17,524 bases of DNA. It comes from Planctomycetota bacterium. Its GTDB lineage: Bacteria > Planctomycetota > Phycisphaerae > SM23-33. Positions 1 through 7,259 of the stretch are shown here, piece by piece. How positions within the stretch are numbered: the stretch's first letter is position 1; the number at the start of each line of letters is the position of its first letter. The notes under the pieces are model-generated. The model saw only the letters and a program-made list of their open reading frames with translations, was not told the DNA's origin and did no database searches. A program made the position numbers and the translations under genes. The stretch covers positions 1 to 17,524 of the forward strand of contig JAGHBS010000090.1 in NCBI GenBank assembly GCA_021160865.1, read 5' to 3'.

Positions 1-34
1 ATCGACGGTGGATACAATTTATGGGCTTGGGAGT

Positions 35-65
35 TTGTGTAATTTTTTTCGTAATAAAATATAAT
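35..65 (+). promoter_or_regulatory. Putative rplM promoter with very short leader
   Basis: A perfect TATAAT hexamer lies at 60-65, only 12 nt before the rplM start codon. A loose TTGTGT at 35-40 could be the -35 box, with a long 19-nt spacer. If used, transcription would start around 72 and leave a leader of about six bases. The gene has only a weak purine run (AAGAG) ahead of its ATG, which fits a short leader. AT-rich DNA produces such hexamers by chance, so this is tentative. Confidence 0.4.
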
Positions 66-77
66 GAGTAAGAGATA

Positions 78-506
78 ATGAAAACATACATGGCAAAACC
101 CGGTGAGATAACTGCAAAGTGGTACCTGGTCGATGCTGAGGGTAAGGTACTTGGTCGACTTGCTACGAAAATTGCGACAATCTTGATGGGCAAGCATCGT
201 CCGGAATATACCCCCCACGTTGATACTGGCGATTTCGTTATCGTTGTAAATGCCGAGAAAATTCGCCTGACCGGTAAAAAATGGACGGATAAGCAATATG
301 ATTGGTACACAGGTTATCCGGGTGGGCATAAGGTGATTTCTGCAGAAAGGATGCGTCAAAAGCATCCTGATAAAATCATCTGCGAGGCAGTTCGACGAAT
401 GCTGCCGAAGAATCGCCTTGCTCGACACATGCTGCGGAAACTAAAGGTTTACGCGGGCCCCGATCATCCGCATCAGGCACAGAAGCCTGAAAAACTGGAT
501 CTGTAA
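78..506 (+). CDS. rplM: 50S ribosomal protein L13 (uL13)
   Basis: This is large-subunit ribosomal protein L13, which binds 23S rRNA early in 50S assembly. The 142 residues match the usual bacterial length. The N-terminus MKTYMAKPG followed by KWYLVDAEGKVLGRLAT is the family's typical opening, so the ATG at 78 is preferred over the in-frame ATG at 90. Other hallmarks are GKHRPEYTPHVDTGDFVIVVNA (split in the middle of the chain) and the C-terminal YAGPDHPHQAQKPEKLDL. It lies 58 nt upstream of rpsI in the conserved rplM-rpsI operon. There is no convincing Shine-Dalgarno sequence, and a TATAAT box sits 12 nt upstream of the start. Identity is certain; only the promoter reading is inference. Confidence 0.98.
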   Translation: MKTYMAKPGEITAKWYLVDAEGKVLGRLATKIATILMGKHRPEYTPHVDTGDFVIVVNAEKIRLTGKKWTDKQYDWYTGYPGGHKVISAERMRQKHPDKIICEAVRRMLPKNRLARHMLRKLKVYAGPDHPHQAQKPEKLDL

Positions 507-564
507 AAAGTCGAAGGGTATTTTGTCAAAAGACGAAATGTTTTGATAGTAAAGTAGGGAAACG

Positions 565-1011
565 ATGGCAGAGGAAACGATTACAAACGAGGCAGTTAGT
601 CCGACGCAGGAGCCCCTTCCCCCGAAGAGTTATATCTGGGGCACGGGTCGGCGTAAGACGGCTGTTGCACGGGTGCGAATACGTCCGGGTACGGGGAAAA
701 TTCTAATTAACAAGCGGACGGTTGAAGATTATTTCCCCTCCCTTCGTGATCAACTTGCGGTGAAAAGTCCGCTTGAGCGAACCAACCTTATGGGGAAGTA
801 TGATGTCTGGGCAAATGTCCGAGGCGGCGGACTTACCGGCCAGGCCGATGCTGTCAAACTCGGACTGGCAAGAGCATTGGCAAAGGCTGCTCCGGAACTT
901 ACCGAAACCCTCCGTAGAGAAGGGCTTCTCACCAGAGACCCTCGAATGAAAGAAAGGAAGAAATACGGACAAAAGGGCGCAAGGAAACGCTTCCAGTTCT
1001 CAAAACGATAA
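565..1011 (+). CDS. rpsI: 30S ribosomal protein S9 (uS9)
   Basis: This is small-subunit ribosomal protein S9, whose C-terminal tail reaches the P-site tRNA. The core begins near residue 25 with WGTGRRKTAVARVRI and includes GGGLTGQADAVKLGLARAL. It ends in the canonical basic tail RKKYGQKGARKRFQFSKR with terminal SKR. At 148 residues it is longer than the roughly 130-residue E. coli protein because of an acidic, proline-containing N-terminal extension of about 20 residues. The start ATG has a TAGGGA purine box a few bases upstream. It is the second gene of the rplM-rpsI unit, and a strong intrinsic terminator follows 31 nt after the stop. Confidence 0.98.
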   Translation: MAEETITNEAVSPTQEPLPPKSYIWGTGRRKTAVARVRIRPGTGKILINKRTVEDYFPSLRDQLAVKSPLERTNLMGKYDVWANVRGGGLTGQADAVKLGLARALAKAAPELTETLRREGLLTRDPRMKERKKYGQKGARKRFQFSKR

Positions 1012-1042
1012 TTTTTAGAAGCTTTTCAGCCACAAGCATCCC

Positions 1043-1088
1043 CGAGCCCCAATCCATCGAGAAACAGAGATTGGGGCTTGTTTTTTTA
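1043..1088 (+). terminator. Intrinsic terminator of the rplM-rpsI operon
   Basis: A perfect 10-bp stem (AGCCCCAATC at 1045-1054 with GATTGGGGCT at 1069-1078) can be extended by a G-U and a C-G pair. It closes a 14-nt loop and runs straight into TTGTTTTTTT. This is a textbook Rho-independent terminator, and it separates the ribosomal genes from argC. Confidence 0.93.
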
Positions 1089-1205
1089 CTAGCTTTCCAA
1101 TATTGTATCGCCATTCCGACTTTCGTTCGTTTACATGCTTTTCGGGGAAGGTAGGCTTAGCGTTATCGGGTGAGGTGAATTTAATGATGGGGCAGGTGAG
1201 GTAAG

Positions 1206-2222
1206 ATGAAGAAAATACGTGTGGCATTGATTGGTGGCAGCGGATACACCGGCCTGGAGGCGCTTCGGTTGTTGCGACGGCATCCTGCTGTTGAGTTGGT
1301 CGGTATCTTTGGTCCGCCTGAGGAAACCGGGCCGATTGATGGTTTTCACCCTATCCTGACCAAAACTGTAGAAATCCCCCAGCAGCCTTATCATATCTCC
1401 AAGATAGCCGATGCCGCTGACCTTGCAATGCTGGCTGTGCCACATAAGGTGGCTATGAAATATGTCCCCGACCTTCGAGAGGCAGGTATCCGTGTTATCG
1501 ATTTCTCCGCAGATTATCGCCTCAAGGACGCCAAGGTCTATGAGCGATGGTACTGCCCCCATAGCGACGCAGAGCGATTAAAAGAAGCGGTCTACGGATT
1601 ACCCGAATATTACAAAGATACCATCGCATCAGCCAATCTTGTTGCCAATCCTGGCTGTTATCCAACCTGCGCTATCCTCGCCCTTGCACCGATTATCAAG
1701 GCAGGACTTATCAAACCGGAAGGAATTATCGTAAATGCCATCAGCGGTATCACCGGAGCAGGAAGAACTCCTTCGCCAAAGCAACATTATCCCCGCCGAA
1801 ATGAAAACTTCGAGCCATACGCCCCTGGCAAACATCGCCACATGCCTGAGATGGAGGAAGTCCTAACTGAGATCACGGACAGCAAAGTGGAAATCCTCTT
1901 CGTCCCGCACCTTTGCCCGATGGATAGAGGAATGCTCTGTACTATCTACGCTGTCCCCAACGGAGAAGTTGATTCCGATAAATTGACGCAAGTGCTTCAA
2001 GAAGCGTATGTAAACGCTCCTTTCGTTCGGGTCAGACACGATGCCTTGCCAGCGACCAAAGATGTAGCCACTACCAACTTCTGTGACCTTGCTGTTCGCG
2101 TCGAAAAAAGCAGAGTCATTCTATTTTCGGCTCTGGACAATCTGCTCAAAGGTGCCTCCGGACAGGCAGTGCAAAATATGAATATCATGTTTGGCCTTGA
2201 TGAAACAGTCGGGTTGTATTAG
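1206..2222 (+). CDS. argC: N-acetyl-gamma-glutamyl-phosphate reductase
   Basis: This is the third step of arginine synthesis: NADPH-dependent reduction of N-acetylglutamyl phosphate to the semialdehyde, in the cytoplasm. The 338 residues fit the family. The N-terminal Rossmann motif is GGSGYTG at residues 10-16. The catalytic cysteine is C151 in NPGCYPT. SGITGAGRTP (about 180-190) and the HRHMPE segment (about 211-216) are the usual substrate-side motifs. The start is supported by a GGTGAGG ribosome binding site at 1195-1201. It is followed after 78 nt by argJ on the same strand, so the two probably form a short arginine operon that starts after the rpsI terminator. No ARG-box-like operator was recognised in the 117-bp leader. 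Confidence 0.96.
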   Translation: MKKIRVALIGGSGYTGLEALRLLRRHPAVELVGIFGPPEETGPIDGFHPILTKTVEIPQQPYHISKIADAADLAMLAVPHKVAMKYVPDLREAGIRVIDFSADYRLKDAKVYERWYCPHSDAERLKEAVYGLPEYYKDTIASANLVANPGCYPTCAILALAPIIKAGLIKPEGIIVNAISGITGAGRTPSPKQHYPRRNENFEPYAPGKHRHMPEMEEVLTEITDSKVEILFVPHLCPMDRGMLCTIYAVPNGEVDSDKLTQVLQEAYVNAPFVRVRHDALPATKDVATTNFCDLAVRVEKSRVILFSALDNLLKGASGQAVQNMNIMFGLDETVGLY

Positions 2223-2300
2223 CGTAAGTTCCTGATAGCAACGTAGATATATCTATTCGAGGTAATTTGGCTCGTTCGTAAAGACGGTGCAATCGTCATC

Positions 2301-3512
2301 ATGCCGAGGATACGACACATTACCTTACCGCAAGGATTTCGAGCAGCAGGGGTGCATTGCGGGATAAAGACATCCCGTCAGGAGGATTTAGCCATCATAG
2401 TGGCAGACAAGCCCGCAGCAACGGCATTGCTTACGACCTCCAACCAGATAATCGGAGCTCCGGTGCAATGGTCGCGAAATGTCCTGCCAAGAGGATATGG
2501 ATATACCCGGGGCATTGTTATAAACTCTGGTAATGCCAATACTTGCGTTGGGGCAAGTGGATTGGCTGATGCAGAAAGGATGGCGCGGTATGCCGCTGGC
2601 GCGATAGGGTGTAAGCCGAAAGAATTGCTCGTCGCTTCGACGGGGATAATCGGTAAACCCCTGCCAATGAAGAATGTTCGTGAAGGGATTGAAGCAGCAG
2701 CCCGTCGGCTTTCAAGGCATAACGACCGAGCCGTGCTGCGGGCGATGATGACTACTGATACAAAAGAAAAATACGCTATCGTTCAAGAACGCATTGGTGG
2801 TGAAGCAATTACTATTGCTGGAGTTATAAAAGGTGCGGGTATGATAGCACCGTCATTAGCAACGATGATTTCCGTGATAACTACCGATGCCCGCATTGCT
2901 CCAAGATTGCTTTACCGAACCTTCAAGGAAGTATCGGCTGATACCTTCAATGCCGTTACGATAGATTCCGATCAGTCCACCTCAGATACCGCCGTCGTAC
3001 TGGCTTCAGGTTTGAAGAGCAAGAAAATCAAGTTTGACACGAAGATGTATCACAGGTTTGCACGGGCTTTGAGGGAAGTTTGCCTTGAACTTGCAGTAGC
3101 AATGGCAAGGGACGGTGAGGGTGCAACCAAACTGATTAAGATTACTGTAACTTCTGCTGCTACCAGGAAAGACGCGATAGCGGCTGCTAAATCTATTGCA
3201 CAATCCCCACTTGTAAAATGTGCTATTCATGGCAACGATCCGAATTGGGGCAGAATCTTGATGGCAGTTGGCAAAAGTACCGCAAAGGTTGTTCAGGAAA
3301 AGACGACCGTGAAAATTGGTCCAATAACATTATTTTCCAGCGGGGCTGCAAAAAGGATTTCAAAGGAAGTTTTAGAAAAATTGGAAGAGTATATGAGAAG
3401 GGATATTGTCGAAATAAACGTTAATCTGGGGCTCGGAAAAGAGCAATTTGTTGCTTACACCTGCGATTTGTCGCAAAGGTATGTCGTTATCAATTCCAAA
3501 TATCATACCTGA
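2301..3512 (+). CDS. argJ: Glutamate N-acetyltransferase / ornithine acetyltransferase
   Basis: ArgJ transfers the acetyl group from N-acetylornithine to glutamate, closing the cyclic arginine pathway. Some members also use acetyl-CoA to make N-acetylglutamate, which cannot be judged from sequence alone. The 403 residues match the family. STGIIG (113-118) is the oxyanion motif. KGAGMIAPSLATM (177-189) holds the autocleavage site: by family precedent the chain is cut between A187 and T188, and T188 becomes the nucleophile. HGNDPNWGR (about 314-322) and a C-terminal AYTCDLS are also typical. The ATG at 2301 has no good ribosome binding site, but LPQGFRAAG follows at residue 9, as expected for the true N-terminus. 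argB and argD are not next to it; the next gene, parB, converges on it. Confidence 0.95.
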   Translation: MPRIRHITLPQGFRAAGVHCGIKTSRQEDLAIIVADKPAATALLTTSNQIIGAPVQWSRNVLPRGYGYTRGIVINSGNANTCVGASGLADAERMARYAAGAIGCKPKELLVASTGIIGKPLPMKNVREGIEAAARRLSRHNDRAVLRAMMTTDTKEKYAIVQERIGGEAITIAGVIKGAGMIAPSLATMISVITTDARIAPRLLYRTFKEVSADTFNAVTIDSDQSTSDTAVVLASGLKSKKIKFDTKMYHRFARALREVCLELAVAMARDGEGATKLIKITVTSAATRKDAIAAAKSIAQSPLVKCAIHGNDPNWGRILMAVGKSTAKVVQEKTTVKIGPITLFSSGAAKRISKEVLEKLEEYMRRDIVEINVNLGLGKEQFVAYTCDLSQRYVVINSKYHT

Positions 3513-3621
3513 TTTTAAGGACTTAACTTATTATTTCGAAGATTGCGGGGATTTTTAGAAGAAAATAAGCGTTGACCTACTCTGTTTGTTTGGTCTCTGG
3601 TTGTACACTGTGGTGGATAGA

Positions 3622-4563
3622 TTAGCTTTCTAATTGTACGCCAAGGGCTGAGAGAATGCGGTCGAAGTCGTCCAGGTCGTAGTACTCGATGATGATTTTG
3701 CCTGTATTCTTTACCCTGCCCGGTTTGATCGATACCTTTGTTCCGATGGATTCGGTAAGTTGTTTTTCGAGATTGATTATATATGCCGAGCGGGATCGAG
3801 TTGGCGCAGAGACTGTCTTTTGAGGGATAGGTTGTTTTTGTCCTTGAACGATTTCGATAAGTTTTTCCAGCTGTCGGACACTAATTCCTTCTTTGACAAC
3901 CTTTTTTGCTAATTGTTTCTGTATATCGGTCTTGCCAGCCAGGCTCGCCAATACCTTCCCATGCCCGAAGCTCAGTGAACCATCTATGATAAGCGATTGG
4001 ACTTCATCGCACAGGTCGAGTAATCTCAAGTAGTTAGCAATAGTCGTTCTTGGTAGCCCTACTCTATCAGCCACTTGTTGTTGTGTCAATTGAAACTGAT
4101 CGATTAGTTTTTGGTATGCCATTGCCTTTTCGATGGGGTTCAGATCAGCCCGCTGGAGGTTTTCAATTAGTGATAGTTCAAGCGATTCAAGTTTGGAAGC
4201 AGGTTTTATTATGCAGGGGATTTGTTCTAATTTTGCTATCATAGCCGCTCGCAGTCGTCGTTCACCGGCGATGAGTTGGTATTTTTTATTATCTTGTGGA
4301 TTTTCTATTCTTTTCACTAATACTGGTTGTAGCATGCCGTAGGTACGGATGCTGTCAGCTAGTTGAGTAAGGGAGTTTTCGTCGAAGTTTCGCCTTGGTT
4401 GGGCAGGATTTGGGGCAATATCTTTCAAAGGGATGAAGGTTATCATTTGGCCGGTGGATACATTTGCAGCGATGGGTTGGTAATCGGTTTGTTCTTCGGT
4501 GGAATTACGAATGAGACTTGCTAAACCCTTACCAAGGCGGGGGCGTTTCGAACGTTGTGCCAT
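3622..4563 (-). CDS. parB: Chromosome partitioning protein ParB (CTPase, parS-binding)
   Basis: ParB loads at parS sites near the replication origin and slides as a CTP-gated clamp, marking the origin for segregation and SMC loading. The 313 residues contain every expected part. The N-terminal RLGKGLASLI (9-18) resembles the ParA-stimulating peptide. The ParB/Srx domain includes PNPAQPRRNF (51-60) and the CTP-binding GERRLRAA (100-107). ENLQRADLNPIE (134-145) follows. A helix-turn-helix with LTQQQVADRVGLPRTTIANY lies at about 159-178. The C-terminal dimerisation domain (about 265-313) has the motif IKPGR. The start has an AAAGGA ribosome binding site 7 nt upstream. Two parS-like palindromes lie in its promoter region. 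No parA is adjacent: the upstream gene is gpsA. Confidence 0.96.
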   Translation of the reverse strand: MAQRSKRPRLGKGLASLIRNSTEEQTDYQPIAANVSTGQMITFIPLKDIAPNPAQPRRNFDENSLTQLADSIRTYGMLQPVLVKRIENPQDNKKYQLIAGERRLRAAMIAKLEQIPCIIKPASKLESLELSLIENLQRADLNPIEKAMAYQKLIDQFQLTQQQVADRVGLPRTTIANYLRLLDLCDEVQSLIIDGSLSFGHGKVLASLAGKTDIQKQLAKKVVKEGISVRQLEKLIEIVQGQKQPIPQKTVSAPTRSRSAYIINLEKQLTESIGTKVSIKPGRVKNTGKIIIEYYDLDDFDRILSALGVQLES

Positions 4564-4602
4564 CTGTTTATCCTTTCAATACAATGTTGCCTTCAAAAAA
4601 GT

Positions 4603-4608
4603 ATTATC
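4603..4608 (-). promoter_or_regulatory. Possible -10 box of parB
   Basis: Read on the minus strand this is GATAAT, 39 nt before the parB start codon. It lies directly downstream (in the direction of transcription) of the palindrome at 4612-4629, which would occupy the -35/-10 spacer. No good -35 hexamer is present. If this is the promoter, ParB bound to the palindrome could repress its own gene. Confidence 0.3.
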
Positions 4609-4611
4609 AAA

Positions 4612-4629
4612 ATGTTCTACGTAGAACAT
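4612..4629. promoter_or_regulatory. parS-like site 1
   Basis: ATGTTCTACGTAGAACAT is an 18-bp perfect palindrome, 49 bp upstream of the parB start. Its 16-bp core differs from the widely conserved parS consensus TGTTCCACGTGGAACA only by one symmetric change, C to T and G to A in the two half-sites. Its place beside parB makes it a credible ParB-binding site. Confidence 0.75.
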
Positions 4630-4675
4630 CTTATTGCATTTTCAAACAACTTCTACTTTGTTCTCCTTATTGTAA

Positions 4676-4693
4676 ATGTTCCATGTGGAACAT
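4676..4693. promoter_or_regulatory. parS-like site 2
   Basis: ATGTTCCATGTGGAACAT matches the parS consensus TGTTCCACGTGGAACA in 15 of 16 core positions. The only deviation is a T for C at the centre, which breaks one pair of the palindrome. Centre-to-centre distance to the other site is 64 bp, close to six helical turns. It lies between gpsA and parB. Confidence 0.82.
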
Positions 4694-4728
4694 TGTCTTA
4701 TCTTGCAAAGAAACATAATCACAACAAT

Positions 4729-5742
4729 TTAGTCCTCCGCCTTCAGCGGTCGGCACATCAGTTCCATAATCGCCTTAGAAGGATCTTGACCTTCAAATAA
4801 TACTGCATAAACTGCCCTTGTTATAGGCATATCAACGTTGTATTTCTTTGCAAGTTCCAGGACGCTTATCGTCGTATTCACACCTTCGACCACGCTTTTG
4901 GTCTGACCTTCAGCTTCTTCCCTCGTCTTTCCCCTTCCGATTGCTTCGCCGAAGGACCGATTTCGCCCAAATGGACTGATACACGTCGTTACCAGATCCC
5001 CCAGCCCTGCTAATCCCGAAAAGGTCTCGCGCTTACCACCCATCGATATGCCAAGCCTGGTAATCTCTGCCAACCCCCTCGTCAATAAAGCAGCCTTGAC
5101 ATTGTCTCCCATCTTTAGACCGTCTAATATCCCTGCAGCTATTGCAATTACATTTTTGGTAGCACCGGCTATCTCAACGCCGATAATGTCCGTATTGGTA
5201 TATACTCTGAAATATGAGGTAGAAAATAATTGTTGGACCTGCCTTGCTAAATTTTCATCACTTGAAGCAGATACTACAGTGGCAGGTAAACCTTTGGCAA
5301 CTTCGGTTGCGATACTCGGGCCTGATAAGGCTACGATCGGCCAATCACTATCAGCTGAGCCGGTAAGTACATCCCGTAATACCTGCGATGGACGAAACAG
5401 TGTTCCATTTTCAATCCCCTTGGTTGCAGAGCAGATCGGAACACCGGCAGGACAAAAGGGTTTTAGTTTTTCCCATACCGAACGCAAAAACTTTGTCGGC
5501 ACTGCAGAGATGATAATATCAGGATGGTCAAAAAATGCTTCTGCAGGGTCGGAGGTGATTTTTACCGATGGAGGAATCTCTATACCAGGTAAATATGCCT
5601 TATTTTCTCTTGATTGTTTGAGAACTTCTGCATATTCTTCAAAGGCGCTCCACAGGCAAATGGAGAGGTTCTTTTCTGAAAGAATCCTGCTACAAACGGT
5701 TGCCATTGCCCCATCGCCGATGATGCTAACATTGCCATTCAT
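4729..5742 (-). CDS. gpsA: Glycerol-3-phosphate dehydrogenase [NAD(P)+]
   Basis: This enzyme reduces dihydroxyacetone phosphate to sn-glycerol-3-phosphate, the backbone for phospholipids, in the cytoplasm. The 337 residues fit the family. The N-terminal dinucleotide motif is GDGAMA at 9-14, where most GpsA proteins have GxGxxG, so the third glycine is alanine here. SATKGIENGT (105-114) and LSGPSIATEVA (139-149) follow. The catalytic lysine is K196 in AGATKNVIAIAAG. FSGLAGLGDLVTTC (241-254) and NRSFGEAIGRG are also canonical. The ATG has no Shine-Dalgarno sequence but has a TATAAT box 10 nt upstream, suggesting an almost leaderless message. It lies between leuB and parB, all on the minus strand, probably with its own promoter. 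Confidence 0.95.
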   Translation of the reverse strand: MNGNVSIIGDGAMATVCSRILSEKNLSICLWSAFEEYAEVLKQSRENKAYLPGIEIPPSVKITSDPAEAFFDHPDIIISAVPTKFLRSVWEKLKPFCPAGVPICSATKGIENGTLFRPSQVLRDVLTGSADSDWPIVALSGPSIATEVAKGLPATVVSASSDENLARQVQQLFSTSYFRVYTNTDIIGVEIAGATKNVIAIAAGILDGLKMGDNVKAALLTRGLAEITRLGISMGGKRETFSGLAGLGDLVTTCISPFGRNRSFGEAIGRGKTREEAEGQTKSVVEGVNTTISVLELAKKYNVDMPITRAVYAVLFEGQDPSKAIMELMCRPLKAED

Positions 5743-5752
5743 GAAAACGAAG

Positions 5753-5779
5753 ATTATACATAACTAACAAAATTGTCCA
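5753..5779 (-). promoter_or_regulatory. Putative gpsA promoter, nearly leaderless
   Basis: On the minus strand TGGACA (5774-5779; 5 of 6 to TTGACA) is followed after 15 nt by a perfect TATAAT (5753-5758). The alternative -35 frame TTGGAC gives a 16-nt spacer. The -10 box ends 10 nt before the gpsA ATG, so the 5' leader would be about 3 nt and could hold no ribosome binding site. Confidence 0.5.
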
Positions 5780-5819
5780 ACAAGAATTTTTAGTTTGGGG
5801 CGGTAAAGTATCGCTCGAT

Positions 5820-5838
5820 TTGTATGTTAAATATACAA
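5820..5838. repeat. Small inverted repeat upstream of gpsA
   Basis: TTGTAT and ATACAA form 6-bp arms around a 7-nt AT-rich spacer, about 40 bp upstream of the proposed gpsA -35 box. It could be an operator, but this AT-rich intergenic DNA could produce it by chance. Confidence 0.2.
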
Positions 5839-5948
5839 CAGACCTACATCGTTATAAAAACTTTCAACTCAAGATAACCTGATCTATTCATTGCCACATA
5901 GAACCAGCGGGCGCCAAAGGTTCACTTTTATGGGATTGTAATAAGAAA

Positions 5949-7052
5949 TTAGTTAGCGCTTCGGATAGCATCAGCGACGAGGTCGCCGACCTGCGTGGTG
6001 GAAAAGCCCATCTTCCCGGCTGATTGTGATTTCATCTTTGGCGTGGTGGCTTTGATGCCTTCTTCGATGCGATTGCCTGCCTCTTTGAGTTTTTCATCGC
6101 CTTTATTTTCGCCGATTTCTCGTAGCAGCATCGCCATGGCTGCTATTGCAGCGATTGGGTTTATTACGTTTTTGCCGGTATATTTCGGAGCAGAGCCTCC
6201 GATGGGTTCAAACATGCTCACGCCCTTAGGGTTGATATTTCCGCCGGCTGCCACTCCCAGGCCGCCCTGGATAATCGCACCGAGGTCAGTAATAATGTCG
6301 CCGAACATGTTATCGGTAACGATTACGTCGTAGTATTCCGGATTTTTCACGAACCACATACAGCAAGCGTCAACGTGATTGTAATCGGTTTCGATATCAG
6401 GGTATTCCTTGGCTACTTGCTGGAAGGTGTTGAACCATGTCTGTCCGACGTATGTAAGGACATTGGTTTTGTGTACCAGTGTAATTCGTTTCTTTTTATT
6501 GCGTTTTTTGCAGGTTTCAAATGCATATCGGATTACGCGTTCAGCCCCGAAGCGCGTGGTGCAGTTAATTTGAGTGGAGACTTCCTGCGGGGTACCTTTG
6601 TATTGCACCCCGCCCATGCCGGTATAGATCCCTTCGGTATTTTCACGAACGACGACGAAGTCAATATCTTCAGGCGATTTTCCTGCCAGCGGGCATGGCA
6701 CACCCGGATAAAGCGTTACCGGGCGAAGGTTGACGTATTGATCAAGCTCGAATCTCAATCGTAATAACAAACCCTTCTCAAGGATGCCTGGTGCGATATC
6801 CGGATGCCCGACGGCACCGAGATAGATGGCATCAAAGGTTTTTAATTCTTCGATTTCTTCATCGGTGATGACGGGGATAGTAGGCTCATCCGGGCTACCT
6901 CCCATCTTGAGATATCTATTACCATTGATGTCGAATTCTTTTACCTGGTAGTCCAGTCCGACCTTTTCTGCCGCTGCTGAGAGGGCTTTTAGACCCTCTG
7001 CAACTACCTCAGGCCCCGTGCCATCGCCGCCAATAACTGCAATTCTTATCAT
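5949..7052 (-). CDS. leuB: 3-isopropylmalate dehydrogenase-like decarboxylating dehydrogenase (LeuB family)
   Basis: This is a beta-decarboxylating dehydrogenase of the isocitrate/isopropylmalate family, 367 residues. The most likely role is the third step of leucine synthesis. GGDGTGPEV (8-16) opens the chain. The segment GLLLRLRFELDQYVNLRP (94-111), with substrate-binding R100 and R110, resembles actinobacterial LeuB. VRENTEGIYTG (135-145) supplies R136 and catalytic Y143, HKTNVL (194-199) supplies K195, and D228, D252 and D256 can bind the metal. The cofactor loop reads GGSAPKYTG (285-293), with K-Y where NAD-dependent LeuB enzymes have D-I. An AGAGGA ribosome binding site precedes the ATG. 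No other leu gene is nearby. Isocitrate, homoisocitrate or tartrate dehydrogenase cannot be excluded from sequence reading alone. Confidence 0.8.
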   Translation of the reverse strand: MIRIAVIGGDGTGPEVVAEGLKALSAAAEKVGLDYQVKEFDINGNRYLKMGGSPDEPTIPVITDEEIEELKTFDAIYLGAVGHPDIAPGILEKGLLLRLRFELDQYVNLRPVTLYPGVPCPLAGKSPEDIDFVVVRENTEGIYTGMGGVQYKGTPQEVSTQINCTTRFGAERVIRYAFETCKKRNKKKRITLVHKTNVLTYVGQTWFNTFQQVAKEYPDIETDYNHVDACCMWFVKNPEYYDVIVTDNMFGDIITDLGAIIQGGLGVAAGGNINPKGVSMFEPIGGSAPKYTGKNVINPIAAIAAMAMLLREIGENKGDEKLKEAGNRIEEGIKATTPKMKSQSAGKMGFSTTQVGDLVADAIRSAN

Positions 7053-7085
7053 AATGCATTTCCTCTAATTCGATTGATTCGGTAA

Positions 7086-7113
7086 CTTATAGCATTGTTG
7101 TTGATATCAGCAA
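7086..7113 (-). promoter_or_regulatory. Possible leuB promoter
   Basis: On the minus strand TTGCTG (7108-7113) and TATAAG (7086-7091; 5 of 6 to the consensus) are separated by 16 nt, in the divergent gap between leuB and the oxidoreductase gene. The -35 box is weak. Confidence 0.3.
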
Positions 7114-7201
7114 GATAAAGAGTTTACTGCTCGGCTTGCTCCTTGACAAGGGTATCTCTTTACTCTTCGATGAGAAAGACAGGGATAAGATATTTGCTTT
7201 T

Positions 7202-7226
7202 TGAGAAAAATTTGATATTTTTCTCA
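7202..7226. repeat. Perfect 10-bp inverted repeat ahead of the Gfo/Idh/MocA gene
   Basis: TGAGAAAAAT and ATTTTTCTCA are exact reverse complements around a 5-nt spacer, ending 33 bp before the start codon at 7260. A perfect TTGACA lies further upstream (7143-7148) without a clear partner -10 box. The position suits a transcription-factor operator. The A/T-rich stem could also fold weakly in RNA, with the U-run inside the stem. Confidence 0.45.
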
Positions 7227-7259
7227 CGTTGGTATCACTTTAGTTTAGGAGATTAACAG

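Noticed and set aside
1131..1562. 143-codon frame on the minus strand over the start of argC
   Set aside because: Antisense to the argC Rossmann domain, with no plausible protein features.
3513..3621. Bidirectional terminator expected between convergent argJ and parB
   Set aside because: No stem with a following U-tract could be found on either strand.
4582..4590. Possible third parS half-site (ATGTTGCC) close to the parB start
   Set aside because: Only one half-site resembles the motif and there is no matching inverted half.
5048..5767. Long open frame (239 codons) on the plus strand opposite gpsA
   Set aside because: It is fully antisense to a clear gpsA with all catalytic motifs; its translation has no recognisable domain and looks like the complement of a conserved gene.
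5892..5922. Possible terminator downstream of leuB (GAACC/GGTTC around a GC-rich loop, minus strand)
   Set aside because: Only a 5-bp stem with a 13-nt loop and no U-tract after it.
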